Notes: generated from the sequence alone by a model not told the origin. A stretch of 64,000 bases of DNA from Sipunculus nudus (GCA_026874595.1 CM049309.1:17872576-17936575); one strand, 5' to 3'. Positions 35,601-47,175 are shown, counted from the first letter of the stretch. Numbers and translations are program-made.

Positions 35601-38314
35601 TACCTAGATATATATTTTGCTGGTAAAACAAGTTATACATGTAAAAAATAAGCAGAAATGATTAAAACCATTCCTCCATTTATTTACTTGATATTTTTTT
35701 GGTATAATGCAGTGAGATATAATGTCAGTTATTGTTTGAAAGAGGTTTTGTATTTATATGTGCAGTTATCATGTATTTGCAGATATATAGGACAAAACAG
35801 GAGTTTAGAAGTATTGAATTTAAGCATGTGCCAAGGAGTGACAGAGAATGGGCTGGTCCCAATTTGTAATAATCTGCAGAGGTGAGATTTAACTGTAATA
35901 ATCTATGCTGGTGAGATTGAAGTCAATTTATAATCTTTAGGGGTGATATTTAATTCAGTTTAAAATCTATAGGGATGAGATTTAATTCAGTTTTAAAATC
36001 TATAGGGTCGAGATTTAATTCAGTTTTACAATATCTAGGGGGTGATTTAATATCTGTAATAATTTGTGAGGGTGAAATTTAATATTTTTTTCAGTTAAAT
36101 AATCTAAAATCCTATTTAATGCCTATTTAATGATCATTATGGGTTAAATGTCTCATTTTCTGTTTAAAATTTAGATATGAAATTAAAGAATATATTAAAA
36201 TCTGCACAGGTGTCAGATGTACTGTCAGTTTAAAACAAATGTAATAATCTGTAGGGTTGAGATTCAGTGGTAAGAAATCATATCTGTGTAAATGTAAGGT
36301 GTTATATAAAGTGTTGGGATATCATATGTTGAAATAACAAAAACAGTTTTGACTTTAAAAAAATAGGTACACTGCATATGTGATTATATGTGTAAATTTA
36401 ATATATAGTAAGACCCGATTTGCAGTAGATTTTCACAAGTTGAAAGAACACATCCTTGCTTGTTTATAATACTCAATATTTAATGGTAAAATTTTGCAGT
36501 TTTATATTTTTCTTTGATTCGCAAGGGTTCTTTCGTGGTCTCACCTTAAAAATATCAACACATCGACAATATTTCCATTATTTTGTGAAATAGTTATAGG
36601 TAATAATATATGCATAAAATTGTTTCAAACATCAAATGTGTACTGCATGGCAGTTGATTTTGAAAGATAGGTGATCATTTTAAAGTAATCTTACATTTAT
36701 GGGTAATATGCTATATTATAATTATTATTTAGGATATCATTTTCTTGTATCGATGATGGAACCTCTATTCACAAAGGATTGATTTTCTTGAAAATTTTTC
36801 TGTCTTGAATATCACAAATTTGAAACCATCCCACATAACACCTGTCAGTATATGTCTGAGTCCTTTGTTTACAGACTGGATGCATTGAACATGGGCTGGA
36901 TGGTCTTAGAGAGAGGGGCTGTGGTTTATCTGACCATGAGTCTACCAGCCAGTGTCACCAAGCTCAATCTCAGTGGTTGTCGAGAATCTCTACTAGATGA
37001 AGGTAAGATGTGTTCAGGGTAAAAATATATCATTGAAGAAGTAGTAACACAGGGGTCAACTTTTGTGTTATACCACTCAAGACTATTATGAAATGTATGT
37101 TATACTTGATAATGGCAAATTTCAATATGACCACAACTCTTATGTAAGCACCATTACCTACCATTTTGATATCATTTTGAACAAATCATTAAGAAGTATA
37201 AGACATAGATATATTCAAGGGTCAGATTTGGTAATGTTGCTAGGTTTAATTGTGGTTTTATTTGTGTCTTGTATGTTCCAGACGTACAGGAGCTGTGCAG
37301 CTGCTGTCCACATATCAAGGAACTGGACCTAAGCGATGCCACGCTGCTGACCAGTGCGTCTGTGGAGTACATCGCGTCCATGCTGCGAGGCCTAGAGTAC
37401 CTCGCTCTCAGCAGGTGCTATCATGTCACACCGTCCTCGTTCTTGTAAGTGTCTTAGGCCTTTTTTTTAAAGATTTTTTATGGAGTTAACTGCCTCTATT
37501 TTTAATGCTTACTTAACAAGGTAATTTGTACATCTACAGAATTCCATACAGGTTTCTGACTGTATGACACCTAGGGGCTTAAATTTTGATCATCCTGGTG
37601 TTAACCTGGTGTACCTGTATTCCTGTTGGTTCTGGGTGTCATTCCCATTGCTTGGTCATAACACTTTTAACATAATTGTTTGTAACCATGTACGAGAATA
37701 AACAACAATCTATGTATTGCTGTTTTAGGCTAAGATCAGTATTCTGGGGAAATTTTTAGGTGCTAATTTATTGAAAATATCCTTTTGCTAGCCAGTATTT
37801 ATCGGCTTGGGAAACCCTTACATAAATTCATCAAAATCATCAAGCGAGGTGGGAGTATAACCAAGACCATAAGTATTGTCAGAGGTTTTTACCTAAATAT
37901 GGCTCATCTCTTCTGTTTTCTCACAGAGATCCCTCAAAAATCCTTGGGGGTGCTGATTACAGCCAGTATGGGTGCTCAATACGTCTAAAATGGTATATTG
38001 GTTTTGGTCTGTTGACCATTATTTAACTTAACGTCTGATCTTAATAAACATTTGGCTTTTGCAGAGCTATGCTCTCTGTTATAGTACTGTCTGCTTTATA
38101 AATTGCTTATGTTTACAGATTGCTTGGGAACATTTTCACCCTGTTGGCTCTGGACGTGTTCGGGATGTTGCGGGACTCGGCAGTACAGCAATTGAGAGAA
38201 GCCCTTCCAAATATAGAAATCAACAAGTTCCCATTCTCTAGCATTGCCAGACCCACAACAGGCATCCGACGCACCAGTGTATGGGGGCTGCGGGTACGAG
38301 ACTGCGTGGTGTAA
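15048..38314 (+). CDS. SKP2: SKP2 F-box/LRR substrate receptor of SCF ubiquitin ligase, complete
   Basis: Eleven coding exons: 15048-15136, 26891-27080, 28122-28257, 31811-31919, 33000-33114, 33614-33693, 34252-34386, 35783-35881, 36875-37002, 37282-37444 and 38119-38314. They total 1440 nt, 479 residues plus TAA, with every phase consistent. Residues 24-35 are a basic patch (APRKQQH, RKRRV) followed by SDDDSD, a likely nuclear signal. The F-box is at about 141-176 (WDKLSDEMILTIFKWV, VCKRW). The Ser/Asn-rich linker is 214-239. Leucine-rich repeats run from 241 to about 430 (VQYLDLS, VTKLNLSGC, IKELDLSDA). The C-terminal tail (EALPNIEINKF, SIARPTTG, VWGLRV) matches the SKP2 tail and separates it from other FBXL proteins. 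SKP2 binds SKP1 through the F-box and delivers targets such as p27/Kip1 for ubiquitylation. It is longer than human SKP2 (about 424), mainly at the N terminus. An in-frame TAG at 15024-15026 supports the start. Confidence 0.93.
16836..17329 (+). CDS. Putative nested small secreted peptide gene, interrupted by a transposon
   Basis: Exon 1 (16836-16908) has a good start context (G at -3 and +4) and encodes a signal-peptide-like start. MASSK is followed by a 13-residue hydrophobic core (FFIFLVGAAFLYL) and KLDAYP, then a GTAAAT donor. A TTACTTCAG acceptor opens a phase-compatible exon 2 at 17226 (GSIGDSCVKWVDARNN), with one cysteine and a PPPTGY stretch. A 2.2-kb element is inserted at 17318 and supplies an in-frame TAA at 17327-17329, giving 58 codons. 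Without the insertion the frame would end only a few codons later, at a stop now at 19552-19554. Alternatively AG|GTTAGT at 17272-17279 is a donor to further exons. It lies inside SKP2 intron 1 on the same strand, so it could also be an alternative first exon. No family is recognised. Confidence 0.35.
17318..19527. mobile_element. 2.2-kb long-TIR element with 9-bp target duplication (Mutator-like)
   Basis: The ends are inverted repeats of about 310 bp (17318-17632 and about 19215-19527). They start GGCAATAAATAAAACTCGG and contain repeated GGAAGTC/GGAAGCC blocks. The two arms are nearly the same for the first 58 bp and then diverge moderately. The duplicated target ACAGGTTAC is perfect at 17309-17317 and 19528-19536. 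A 9-bp duplication with long inverted repeats is typical of MULE elements. The inside is very AT-rich and holds no transposase frame, so it is non-autonomous. Confidence 0.85.
20890..21250 (-). mobile_element. Family B element, copy 2
   Basis: Reverse orientation. Contains GAAGTCAGAGGTCACCACGC, GATGGATTTTGATGAAACTC and the AGTGTTCTTGATTATA end. It directly precedes a family A element. Confidence 0.55.
21375..23110 (+). mobile_element. Family A element, copy 3
   Basis: The left end is the hairpin TTTAGCTCAGCTGAC...GTCATCTGAGCTATAG. The right end is TCAGCTGAGCG followed by GACCCATGGG and TTGTTT. The body matches copies 2 and 5 in inverse. Lies in SKP2 intron 1. Confidence 0.65.
25562..25585 (+). 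repeat. (CT)n microsatellite
   Basis: About 12 CT units in SKP2 intron 1. Confidence 0.8.
26565..26617. repeat. (AT)n microsatellite
   Basis: About 26 uninterrupted AT units, 270 bp upstream of SKP2 exon 2. Confidence 0.95.
26891..27080 (+). CDS. SKP2: SKP2 exon 2
   Basis: Completes the basic patch (KRRVSDDDSDFLVKTPW) and encodes an acidic, otherwise unrecognised stretch ending DIIIIPK. Acceptor TTTTCCAG, donor GTGAGG. Confidence 0.88.
28122..28257 (+). CDS. SKP2: SKP2 exon 3
   Basis: 45 codons plus one base, Thr/Pro-rich linker before the F-box (VTPTPVTYIEPQG). Acceptor TATTGCAG, donor GTATGT. Confidence 0.85.
28411..28513. mobile_element. 103-bp pogo-like MITE
   Basis: Starts CAGTTGAACCTATCTG and ends in the inverse CACAGGTTTCACTG, flanked by TA at 28409-28410 and 28514-28515. 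It shares GGTCTTATT and AGACCACC blocks with the copy at 3404. Confidence 0.65.
28715..31160 (+). mobile_element. tRNA-like SINE split by a family A element
   Basis: GGGGCCTGGACAG and the B-box-like GGTATGATCCC (28715-28828), then GCCCATCCAAGG, match the SINE at 32197. The remainder (CTGGGTCCTCCC and following) resumes at 31073 after the inserted element. Confidence 0.55.
28829..31072 (+). mobile_element. Family A-type element with about six 335-bp tandem core repeats
   Basis: The left end is a TTAGCTCAGCTGAC...GTCATCTGAGCTATAG hairpin and a CGGTGTCCGGCCGGC / GCCGTCCGGCC tract. The core is about six repeats of roughly 335 bp (AATCTTCATTCTT recurs, as does GGTCTCTGTTACCCATATCC). The right end is CAGCTGAGCGTCATGACCC, ATGGGTCACTTG. 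The ends are those of family A, but the core is unrelated to the other copies. Confidence 0.7.
31811..31919 (+). CDS. SKP2: SKP2 exon 4 (F-box)
   Basis: Encodes the F-box core: WDKLSDEMILTIFKWVPKPV, then CARVCKRWNRL. These hold the conserved Leu, Pro/Ser and Trp positions that contact SKP1. Confidence 0.93.
32197..32400 (+). mobile_element. tRNA-like SINE
   Basis: Starts GGGGCCTGGACAGATGAG. B-box-like GGTTTGATCCCC, then TGCTCCATCCAAGG and GGTACTCTTG. Same family as the copy at 28715. Confidence 0.55.
33000..33114 (+). CDS. SKP2: SKP2 exon 5
   Basis: Continues the F-box end (DESLWRRLDL) into the first, irregular repeat (AVLRLARSE). Acceptor GTCACAG, donor GTAGGT. Confidence 0.92.
33614..33693 (+). 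CDS. SKP2: SKP2 exon 6 (Ser/Asn-rich linker)
   Basis: 26 codons; NSSLNSSVNSSMGSPPP is low complexity and sits between the F-box and the repeats. Acceptor TTTTTCAG, donor GTAAGA. Confidence 0.88.
34252..34386 (+). CDS. SKP2: SKP2 exon 7 (leucine-rich repeats)
   Basis: Encodes RVQYLDLSMATIEPEGLEEL and VRKLSLEHCEI. The last 41 bases and the donor are the first unit of a 67-bp tandem array. Confidence 0.93.
34346..34611 (+). repeat. 67-bp tandem array duplicating the end of SKP2 exon 7 and its donor
   Basis: Four units; the first holds the last 41 bases of exon 7 plus GTAAGTGAATGTCAC. Each later unit repeats TTTAGAACACTGTGAA and CTGCAG, then GTAAGT or GTATGT. The units are at least 90 percent alike, so the expansion is recent. 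Reading past the first donor meets TAA immediately in frame. Confidence 0.95.
34785..35291 (-). mobile_element. Family B element, copy 3
   Basis: Reverse orientation. Starts near GGGATGTATTATAGTATACCC and ends TTACGGTGCTCTTGTTA. Contains TCAGAGGTCACTAG twice and AATCTGATGGATTTTCATG. Lies in SKP2 intron 7. Confidence 0.65.
35783..35881 (+). CDS. SKP2: SKP2 exon 8 (leucine-rich repeats)
   Basis: Encodes one repeat, SLEVLNLSMCQGVTENGL. Acceptor ATTTGCAG, donor GTGAGA. Its final 17 bases begin a diverged minisatellite. Confidence 0.93.
35865..36088 (+). repeat. About seven diverged 30-33-bp units starting at the SKP2 exon 8 donor
   Basis: The unit is built on TAATAATCTGCAGAGGTGAG and then ATTTAA. 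Copies read AATCTATAGGGATGAGATTT and similar, ending near 36088; a stray copy lies at 36241. The first unit includes the last 17 bases of exon 8. Much older than the exon 7 array. Confidence 0.8.
36875..37002 (+). CDS. SKP2: SKP2 exon 9 (leucine-rich repeats)
   Basis: Encodes LDALNMGWMVLERGAVVYL and SVTKLNLSGCRESL. Acceptor GTTTACAG, donor GTAAGA. Confidence 0.93.
37282..37444 (+). CDS. SKP2: SKP2 exon 10 (leucine-rich repeats)
   Basis: Encodes IKELDLSDATLLTSASVEYI and YLALSRCYHVTPSS, close to the SKP2 repeat with SLSRCYDI. Acceptor GTTCCAG, donor GTAAGT. Confidence 0.93.
38119..38314 (+). CDS. SKP2: SKP2 exon 11 (C-terminal tail and stop)
   Basis: 64 codons and TAA. Encodes the last repeat (LLALDVFGMLRDSAVQQL) and the diagnostic SKP2 tail with SIARPTTG and VWGLRV. 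Confidence 0.95.
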
Positions 38315-38317
38315 CAT

Positions 38318-38323
38318 AATAAA
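38318..38323 (+). terminator. SKP2: Possible SKP2 polyadenylation signal
   Basis: AATAAA four bases after the stop codon. This would give a very short 3' UTR, so a downstream signal may be used instead; transcript data would decide. Confidence 0.3.
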
Positions 38324-39293
38324 TTGTCATATTTAAAAATTACAGTAAATTAATCAGAACTGCAGTTTCTTCAATTCATCTGTATAATGTTTTTTTTTTC
38401 TTGGGTATATTTAAATTTTTTTTATCGAAATTACAAAAATATATAAAAATATGGTTATATTCATCATATCCAGCAAAACTGTGCTATCTTTTTCTATTTG
38501 CTTTTCCATACTATTTACATCTATTTTCTTCAAGAGAACTTTACCATTGTGCCTTACTGCTCAAGTGTCTTTACTTTACCTCTTTAATCTGATATTTTAT
38601 GGAGACTTCTTCAGATGTTCTTTATAGTAGCATTAATTTTAGTGAATAGTTGATTATACCAGTATTCTTGGTAAAACCATCACTGAATCACTAAATAACC
38701 ATTTAAACTCACGGCAGTTAATTTTCTACAAAGTGACATCACAAAATATAGAAATTAAATTACTGATGTATTAAGCTTGTTTTTTTTTCTTGAATAGAAA
38801 AAATTGTCAAATTCTGTTTAATATGAACATATGCAGCATATTAAGGTATGTATTTGCATGTGTTGTTTCGAGTAGTCACAAAATAAAAATAGAAAATCAG
38901 AGCAGGGATTCTTTAGAAAATTTGACTTTTTAGTGTTGCCTTACTGCTGTATCAGTTTTTGTCCAGACTTCTGCACAAGTATGTAGAAGGTATGTAGAAG
39001 TTGAAAATATCAGAAAGGACATTATTTTAGTTGGAAAGGAATTGAGAAAAAGATTCCAAATGTACATGCTGCAGTTCTGATTAATTGAAGTAATTTTCTT
39101 TAACTTTACAGTCACATATATAGGAGGTAATCTAGTGTTCAGAATACAACCTCTTAAGTATAAATATATATTAGTAAATATTCTTTATTGTGCCTTGAAT
39201 TGTGATGACTCTGCCGAGAACTTTTCTGTTCAGTGCCTGATTTCTACAATTTGAGTTACAAATAGATATGTAACTCAAAGTAGGTTATCTATA

Positions 39294-39394
<101 letters not shown>

Positions 39395-42300
39395 TGTTTG
39401 CCCTCTTTTGTATAAAACTATTATTATTTACTAGAATGGATAATAACAATTAAAAATGACTCTAAGCTCTATTAGGAATATAATCTTTAAAGACATTCAT
39501 ATGAAAGCTCTTTTGAGATCATTCCTATGACTTAAATTGGAAGAAGAGCTTGTATGGGAAATCCATATGTATGGAATATGGGGAGGATTATTCTAGGAAA
39601 TCAATTTATATATGCACAAGGGATGGATCAAGGGAAAGCATTCACTTACTCACAGATAGATTCAGCAAAGGTAAACATTTGTGTAAGGATATCACAATTA
39701 AAATCAGGGTGTCACATATTATCACATGACTCTGACAAAAACCAGTTTCACAGAAAGAACCAAATGTTATTTCTTGGGAATATTTCCATGTGATGATAAT
39801 TTCTGTGTCACAGGAAACTAATTTTCTCAGGATGCTGTTTCCATGAGAATTTAGAGACATTTTGTGAAATGTGCCAAATATGCATTGTGTAGGTTAGGTA
39901 TAACTTATATTAGATCTCACTGATTGCACCGTCCATTCTATTTTAATCTGTATTTATTGTTAAGCCAACACATTCCTTTTTACACCCTTTTATGATTTTG
40001 TTGTTTTGTTTTACCAATTATGAAGTCATAACAGACCGTCCACTGTTTATAATTGTATTTACCAAAGCTATGTATTTTTATTAGATGTATATGAAGTAGA
40101 TATTATTTTATAGGTTGAGACAAAGCGACTCTAGTGAGTACTACAATTAATATACATATGCACACACATGGTATATCCAATTTACTTCTGCCCTTATGAA
40201 TATTCAAATTGTGTCAGTTATGAATATTCAAAAGATCAATTCAGGAATATTCATTGTATATTGTTGTACATACTGTCAAATAAAAGCTGTGTATATAGCT
40301 TTTGTATATATATACAAACATGTCCCTTGTTTATAGAACATTTTATTGTCAGTGTATATTGTTATTTATGAATCTTTTAGGTATCTTAAGCTAAGGATGT
40401 GTGTATGAATGCAGCTCTTGAATATTCATAATATTTGGTGGCGATACCTGACACAGGATCAAATGAGAGAATGGTGAAACTGAAGCTGAATAAATCTTGC
40501 CTATCATTTTGATTATGGCTGAAAATATCACTAATGAAGATATTGTTTGAACTTTGTGCATCTATATTACATGATATACCCTTTTAAGGATAAGGTATCA
40601 AAGATAGTTCCTCAAAGGGGGAGTCTGTTAAAACAGGAATATGTTAATTAAGTTGTCAGAATATATTATTTGAATTTTACATAGGATCACATAGCAGTAG
40701 TCATAAAGTCCAACTGGAGCTTGTAGGTGTAATGGAATACTGTTTTGTGTGTGTATATATATGCTGTTGATGTGGTCATATTTGTAAACATTTCTGAAAT
40801 AATTTATTTTATATTAGAATTGTAGAAAAAAAAATCAAATCAAAGGTGATGTTGTCCAACATTTAAAATACTGCCTTGGTGAATGATGGAAGCACAGTCA
40901 ATAAAACATGTCACCTTTTTAACATATGTTGATATATTTGTATTTCCATGCTAATCTATAATTGTTGAAAAAGGTGTTTCGGTTATACAAGTTATATCTC
41001 ATCACCTGACCAGTACAGTAAATGATAAGAAATCTGTAAGTCTTAAGCCTGTGGCCCACCGGCTATTTTTTCTGCAATTTTAGCGAAAAGTTGCAGACAT
41101 GAGATCCTGTATTGTTTATGTTTGAGAGATAAACTTAACAAGATGCTGTGCAGACAGGTTGGACTATTGGCAGACTCAGTCACCTGACCAAAACTCTTAA
41201 AACCAATTGGTTGATATTTAGTTGCAAATCACATCACAAGGATCAGCAGATGCTCGCAACAAACAAAAAAGATTGCAAGAGAATCCTTGCCATTGTCTGC
41301 AACTGCCAATTGCAAGCTGCGTCACAAGTTGTGTTCACCTATGATTCACATGTGATTATAATCAGCGTCAAGTCGCAAATGCCTTGCAGTTATAATCACA
41401 TCATGTCATAGCAAAATTGCCAGTGGGCTGCAGGCTTATTAGAAGACTTAGTTGTTAAGACTGAAAAAAGACTATGTTAAGGCTTTTTAAGTGCAAAAGA
41501 CATTGACTGTTTTAATATGAATCATGGACTAAACAGATACTTTGTAAGAATGTCTCCTGATGTGCATGATGTCCTCTAAAAGTTGATGTTGTTAGTTGCT
41601 TTCATCTGCATGTTTAGACTGGTATTTCAGGTTAGAAAATTTGCACTGTGTTGGGAAAAAAAGGAGTGGAAAAAATGCAAGTTTTGTACAAAAATGTCAC
41701 ACACTAAGAACAACTGAAAATATGGAAGATAGCTTTCAGCTCATAGATAAAAATGTACTGAGATGTATTAAAAGTTCTTCATTGTTCATGTTTATATCAT
41801 GGATAAAAATCATGGATATACCATGAAAGCACTGAGTTCTGATCCCTTAATGTATACATTTTTCTATGTTAGGTGGAAATTTATGTAAAAATAATATGTG
41901 AGTATGTGAATAAATCAACCTACAGATCATGTTATCCTGCATGTGAATTTAAGCCAGTATCATGTTGTAAAACAAGATTAATACTTGTTACAAGTTACGC
42001 ATGTAATTTGATTACAGGAATGGTTGTTACAAGATTACATATACCTCAAATTAGAATTTTTCATTTGAATGCCTTTACAGATAGTCATTCATGTGAATAC
42101 TAAGGTCTTTAAGTTCCCATTTTAAAATTTCCCCTTTTATGTTTTAATTATTTTCCAAATTTTATGTTTACTTTACAAATTTGATGCAAAGCTGGCAAAG
42201 TATGTGACCTTTTTGTGTCATTTGCTATATTTGCCAGAAATCGTAGAGAAATGAAATGCTGTGGTTTTCATCATATATGCAGGGTTAAAAGTTTGCAAAA

Positions 42301-43077
42301 TTTTCCGTAAGGGTTCAGCTTTTGTGATCTCACCATACAAATGACCTCCGCACAGAGTATAACTGTTATTATGCGAATTAATTATATCAAATAATATGTA
42401 CACACAATCTTATAAAAAAAAAGTATTGAACGTTAATGGCAGACAAATACCATTCTATGAACATACACTATCTATAACTATCCAAAATGGCAAACTTTTA
42501 CTTTTCAACTTTGCCTTTGCAGTGGGACCTCTTACTCTTGAAGATTTTATTTGTATGATAATTCTCCTTTTGCAAATATCGCGAATTTGAATTCCTCGCA
42601 TACGAAAAGACAACCACAGGATATACATGTTTGTATCATTTTATAGTACTTAGTTTAATATTTGATTGCAAAATGTAAGGTTTTATCTTTATTCTTATTC
42701 CTATTGTATTTAGGTGAATGACTTGTTATGTAGTTTTAAGATTGTTGGCTTAAGTGTCAAGTGTCAGTTTTGCATGGCTACAGATGGATATGTTAGTGTT
42801 TTTGGCTTGTTGTTAAGTTTTGATGACTGATTATAATATTGGGTATGAAATTTGATAGGAAACAATATAAAACAGGAATTTGATATTATTAAGACTGTGG
42901 TTCAAGCTGAATTAGTAACCCTGTATAAAAGCATACAACAGCATGGAGTAGGATTTATATTTCAGGATTTAATGCTGCCAGACTTAATTTAATATAAAGG
43001 TGCCTTATTATCAGCTGATTTTTATTCTATCTATATATATATATATATATGTCAAGGCCCAGATCTCCATCTCGACC

Positions 43078-43230
43078 AATACAGTGGAACCTCTCTTTTG
43101 AGGCACCTCTGTACCATAAGGGCACCTCTGTACAAAGGACACCTCTGTACTAAGGGCACCTACTTACTGCCACCTCTCTATTATGGGCAAAATGCCTGGT
43201 CCTGTCAGTGTCCTTAATCAGAGGTCCTAC
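43078..43230 (+). repeat. CAGTGGAACCTCT-type repeat
   Basis: Starts at TACAGTGGAACCTCTC and carries repeated CACCTCTGTAC blocks. A related fragment starts at 43481. Probably remnants of pogo-like elements; the far ends are not clear. Confidence 0.45.
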
Positions 43231-43669
43231 TCTGTATATTAATAAATATATATGGTATTCCTCTTATAACACTTCTCTATATACAGGTCATCAATATGTA
43301 AAATATAAAAGTTTAACCATAAAAAGTCAACACAAGTTGGTGAATTGAAATTTGTTCATGACTCATCTTATTAAAATAGATGTAGAAAAACTCTCACACC
43401 AGATTCCTTGATGAAATTGAATCAGGAGCTTTTTGCAACATTGTGCATTTTGTAACATTCCATATGTATATATATATCCAGTGGAACCTCTCCTTATGTG
43501 AACCTCTGTACTTAAGGCACCTCCTATTTACAGCCGCTTGTGAGCAGTGCCTTTAAAGTAGGTCCCTAAATCTTTAGGTCCCTATGAATTACACCTCTCT
43601 AATTTTTGGCAAAATTTCCGGTCCCATCAGTGTCCGTAATTGTTTAGTTATATTTATATATGGGTGTAA

Positions 43670-44005
43670 GGCCAAAAAAATTAAAGGTATGGTTCTCGGG
43701 CACCGCCCGCATCAATTTTAAACCCCCGCAGCAAAAATTTTATTTTGATTTTCAAAAAAAAACTTTCCACTTTTGAGCTGCTGCCGCTCCGACATTTCTT
43801 TCAAGAAAGTAAAACCATACAATTTCCTTTGTTTTGTAGTGATTTTACTTATTTAGCAAAATAAAACTGTTATTTTCATGCTTTTCCCTTATCATTTGAC
43901 ATTTTTATCGAAACATACCAAAAAATTTAAAATAAAAAAAGCGCCCGCCCGCATTGATTTCTGAAAAAAATCGCCTGAGAACCATACCTTTTTTTTATTT
44001 TGGCC
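43670..44005. mobile_element. 336-bp PIF/Harbinger-like MITE
   Basis: Terminal inverted repeats GGCCAAAA...AAAGGTATGGTTCTC are flanked by a TAA duplication (43667-43669 and 44006-44008). A TAA target and GGCC ends are typical of Harbinger/Tourist MITEs. Subterminal blocks CGCCCGCAT and GCCCGCCCGCAT are also found near each end. Confidence 0.75.
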
Positions 44006-46239
44006 TAACATGTTTGTATTAATTCTGTTTGTATATATTAATGTACAGTTATGTCTGTGATATGATCAGGTAGTGTTCATTTGTGAATATACCTCTCCAT
44101 CCTCGATTCATATCAAACTACACAGTGAATATCAAGCCTGCAACAGACCACCCAAAAAAGTTTAAAAGATTATTCTCGACTTGTGGTGAGAATTTAACAT
44201 ACCTTTCAGAGGTGTCTTATTTTATTTAACTCTGCTAGAAAACCAGGTATCTGACATTTTTGTCATGACTTTGCAGCTTGTATGCTAAAAACAGAACCGG
44301 GTGTAAGACAAGATTATCAGCATTTACCAAAAAACTTCACCACTTTGAACGGCTATTTCGTCATTTTCAAACAGGGTTGGTAATAGTATGAGCTTGGGAA
44401 CACAACAAGAAGCCATGTAGGACAAAACAGGCATTTAAGTCCAGGCATTATTCGGCCTGCAAGGACAGGTAGATATGATGTCCCCATTGACCTTTCACGT
44501 TTCGTGAGTACAGTACACTAGGTTATATTGGTGTTGCGTATGCAATGCACTCGTTGGAGCCTCTTTAATATAGAGGCTAACAATGTAAATGTAATTTCCT
44601 CCATAATTTGTAATAGAATTCTCATACATATCTACTGTATACATAGAGTATCATGTACTCAGTTTAATACCAGATGATCAAACCAGGGGTATTAGTCTTA
44701 AATATTTGTAGATGTGAATAAAAATACTATGATTAAAGATGCAAATCTGGACAAATTAAAATTTTTGATATTTGGAGTTTAGTGAGCCATGCTGTGTTGT
44801 GTGTACTGTTGCCTGCTCAGAAAATAGTATTACCTTGTAATTCTATGAAGGAAGATGAGAATTCTTTAAGGATATATTAATTTTATTAATTCATTTTGGA
44901 AAAAAATTTGTGCTCCGAAAATCAACTAATAAAAATGAATTAATTCCAGAAAAAAAGGAACATAAAGTAAGACTAATTATTGAACATCAGGTGGCAAATT
45001 CAGGTGTCTTTCACTGTGGAAATTTAAAACAAATATATTTATGTTTGTTTTATAGAAATTTCCTTACAGGTTCAGGTATTGTGATTAATGTTTCTGATTG
45101 CCTAAATGTGGCGCTGCACATCATCTCATTTGTTTACAAATGCATATGATTTTATCAGAAAGGTATTTTATCATGTATGAAAACAGTTGAATTTAGGACA
45201 AGTAGAAGAAGATGTTATGAGAAATATTTATAATGACTGATGATGGTGGTGTTTAGATGAAGGATTATCATGGTTTTATTACTTGTTATGCCTCAATGGA
45301 AAGGCAGATAGGCCACCTGTAGAAACTGTGGACAACTACTGTGTGTTGTAACGCAAATGTTATATTATTGTATATTAAATAAATAAATTCTGCATTCATA
45401 CTTAATACATATTTTGTCCTTGCACCAGCTATTCTTCCTGATCTGTGAAATTTAGTATAAATGTATCCTTTTCCTGCATCTCTGATGCCTGAGTTAACAA
45501 CCTCCTAGTTTAAAAATTTATGGAATTTTACATGGGCACAATTAGGTTGGCTACCAGGGGCCAAGGAAGGAAATATATATTTAACCCCCCCCCCCTCCCG
45601 ACTTTTTATCAATTAATAAATATGTTACTTTGTTGTAAAAAAAAACTTTTTTTCCAATCTATAAAAATAAGTTAATAGCATGCGTCAGTGTTACAAAGTT
45701 CCTCAAACATCAATGAATTGCAGGTTGTCAGAAATGATTAATGTGATTCATGACATTGTAGATCCAAGGCATCAAAAGTACAAATAAATGAATTCTGGCA
45801 GGTTTTATTAATCAAAATCATAGTTTTATTGTGAAATAATTAGTGGCAGATCCAAGGGGTACAGGAAGCCTTCGTCCACCCCCTAGAATTTTAGGGTTTT
45901 TTTTACTTGGTAGTGGTTTTTGAAGCGAGAATATTCTCTGCGAGACCCCACCCCCTACCCCCCTGGGTTGACCAGCTTTCATACCTGAATAGGTTTCTGG
46001 ATCAACCATTGAAAACGTTATTTATTTTGAGAAAATGAGTGTGTGGAGGAGGGAGGGCATTTCAAAATCACTCTGTAAGTGATGGATAAAAGATATTCTT
46101 GCCATCTCTTTACCATCAAAGTTTTTAGGATGCCAGTGAAACCTTTCACATGAAAGCTATACAATATGGTACAATAAAAACATGCTAGGCTACATTCTGT
46201 GAAGCCTTCAAGGGATGGAAGTATGCACCAAACTATAAA

Positions 46240-47030
46240 CAAACTAGGGACCCATTGGTCTCAAAGCTCAGCTGGATTTGTCTATAAGAATATTTTTAGA
46301 GAAATTTTTCAGAATGAGTCCTGTGACCTTAATAAATGACCTTGTGACCAAAAAATTTTAGAACTTATTTTCCTTGAACTTGCAGCATTTAGATTATTGT
46401 AATAATCTTTTAAAAAGTGACCTTGACCTCTGACCAGGTAACCTCAAAATCTACAGATTTCCTCACTTTTGGCAAGTAAGCCATGTGTGAAAGATGGAAA
46501 GTTTGGGATGAAAAGTTTGATTTACAGTGCATCCACAATCGTTTTAATGATTTGGCTCCTGTTATCTTCACCTTTGATCTCAGGACCCTGAAAATCAAAA
46601 TGAATTCACTTAAGTGGTGGGTCATTAATAAATAAAGTTTAAAGCCAATCTGTCTATCTGTATCAGAATTATCATCCATAAACTAATTTGTGAATGGATG
46701 GGCCCTGTGACCTTGAGCTTTGATCCTATGACCCCAAAATTGAATAGAATCTTCCCTACTGACAGGTTAGCAATATCTTGAAAATGGTGGGTTTGTGATG
46801 AAAAGTGTGGCTTGAAATGCATACACATTCTTTTTAATGAAATTGGTCCTGTGACCTTGACCTTGCGTTTGAAATTCAATAGCCCATATCCTCTAATGGG
46901 TGTCAGTCTTTGGTACAAAATTCACAGCAATTACTTGAAAGGTTCTTGGGCATGAAAAGAGTGTGATGGGCAGTCCGATAGACGAAAACCTGATTATCAT
47001 GGGGCATCCCAGGGCCCTGACATGAATTCT
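46240..47030 (+). mobile_element. Family E element (TGACCTTGACC core)
   Basis: The left end is CTAGGGACCCATTGGTC then GCTCAGCTGG (as in family A). The core has diverged repeats with GTGACCTTGA and TTTTAATGA. The right end is AACCTGATTATCATGGGGCA; a similar end occurs at 49985 (AACCTGATTACCATGGGGCA), so 49360-50040 is probably another copy. Confidence 0.5.
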
Positions 47031-47101
47031 TTTACAAGATACATGCTTCAGATCAAAATACAAATCTGCACAAACTGTAATATTTATCAATTTTTTTATT
47101 T

Positions 47102-47104
<3 letters not shown>

Positions 47105-47175
<71 letters not shown>
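47105..47175. repeat. (AT)n microsatellite
   Basis: About 35 AT units, downstream of KRI1. TTTATT just before it (AATAAA on the minus strand, about 47094-47099) is a candidate KRI1 polyadenylation signal. Confidence 0.93.
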
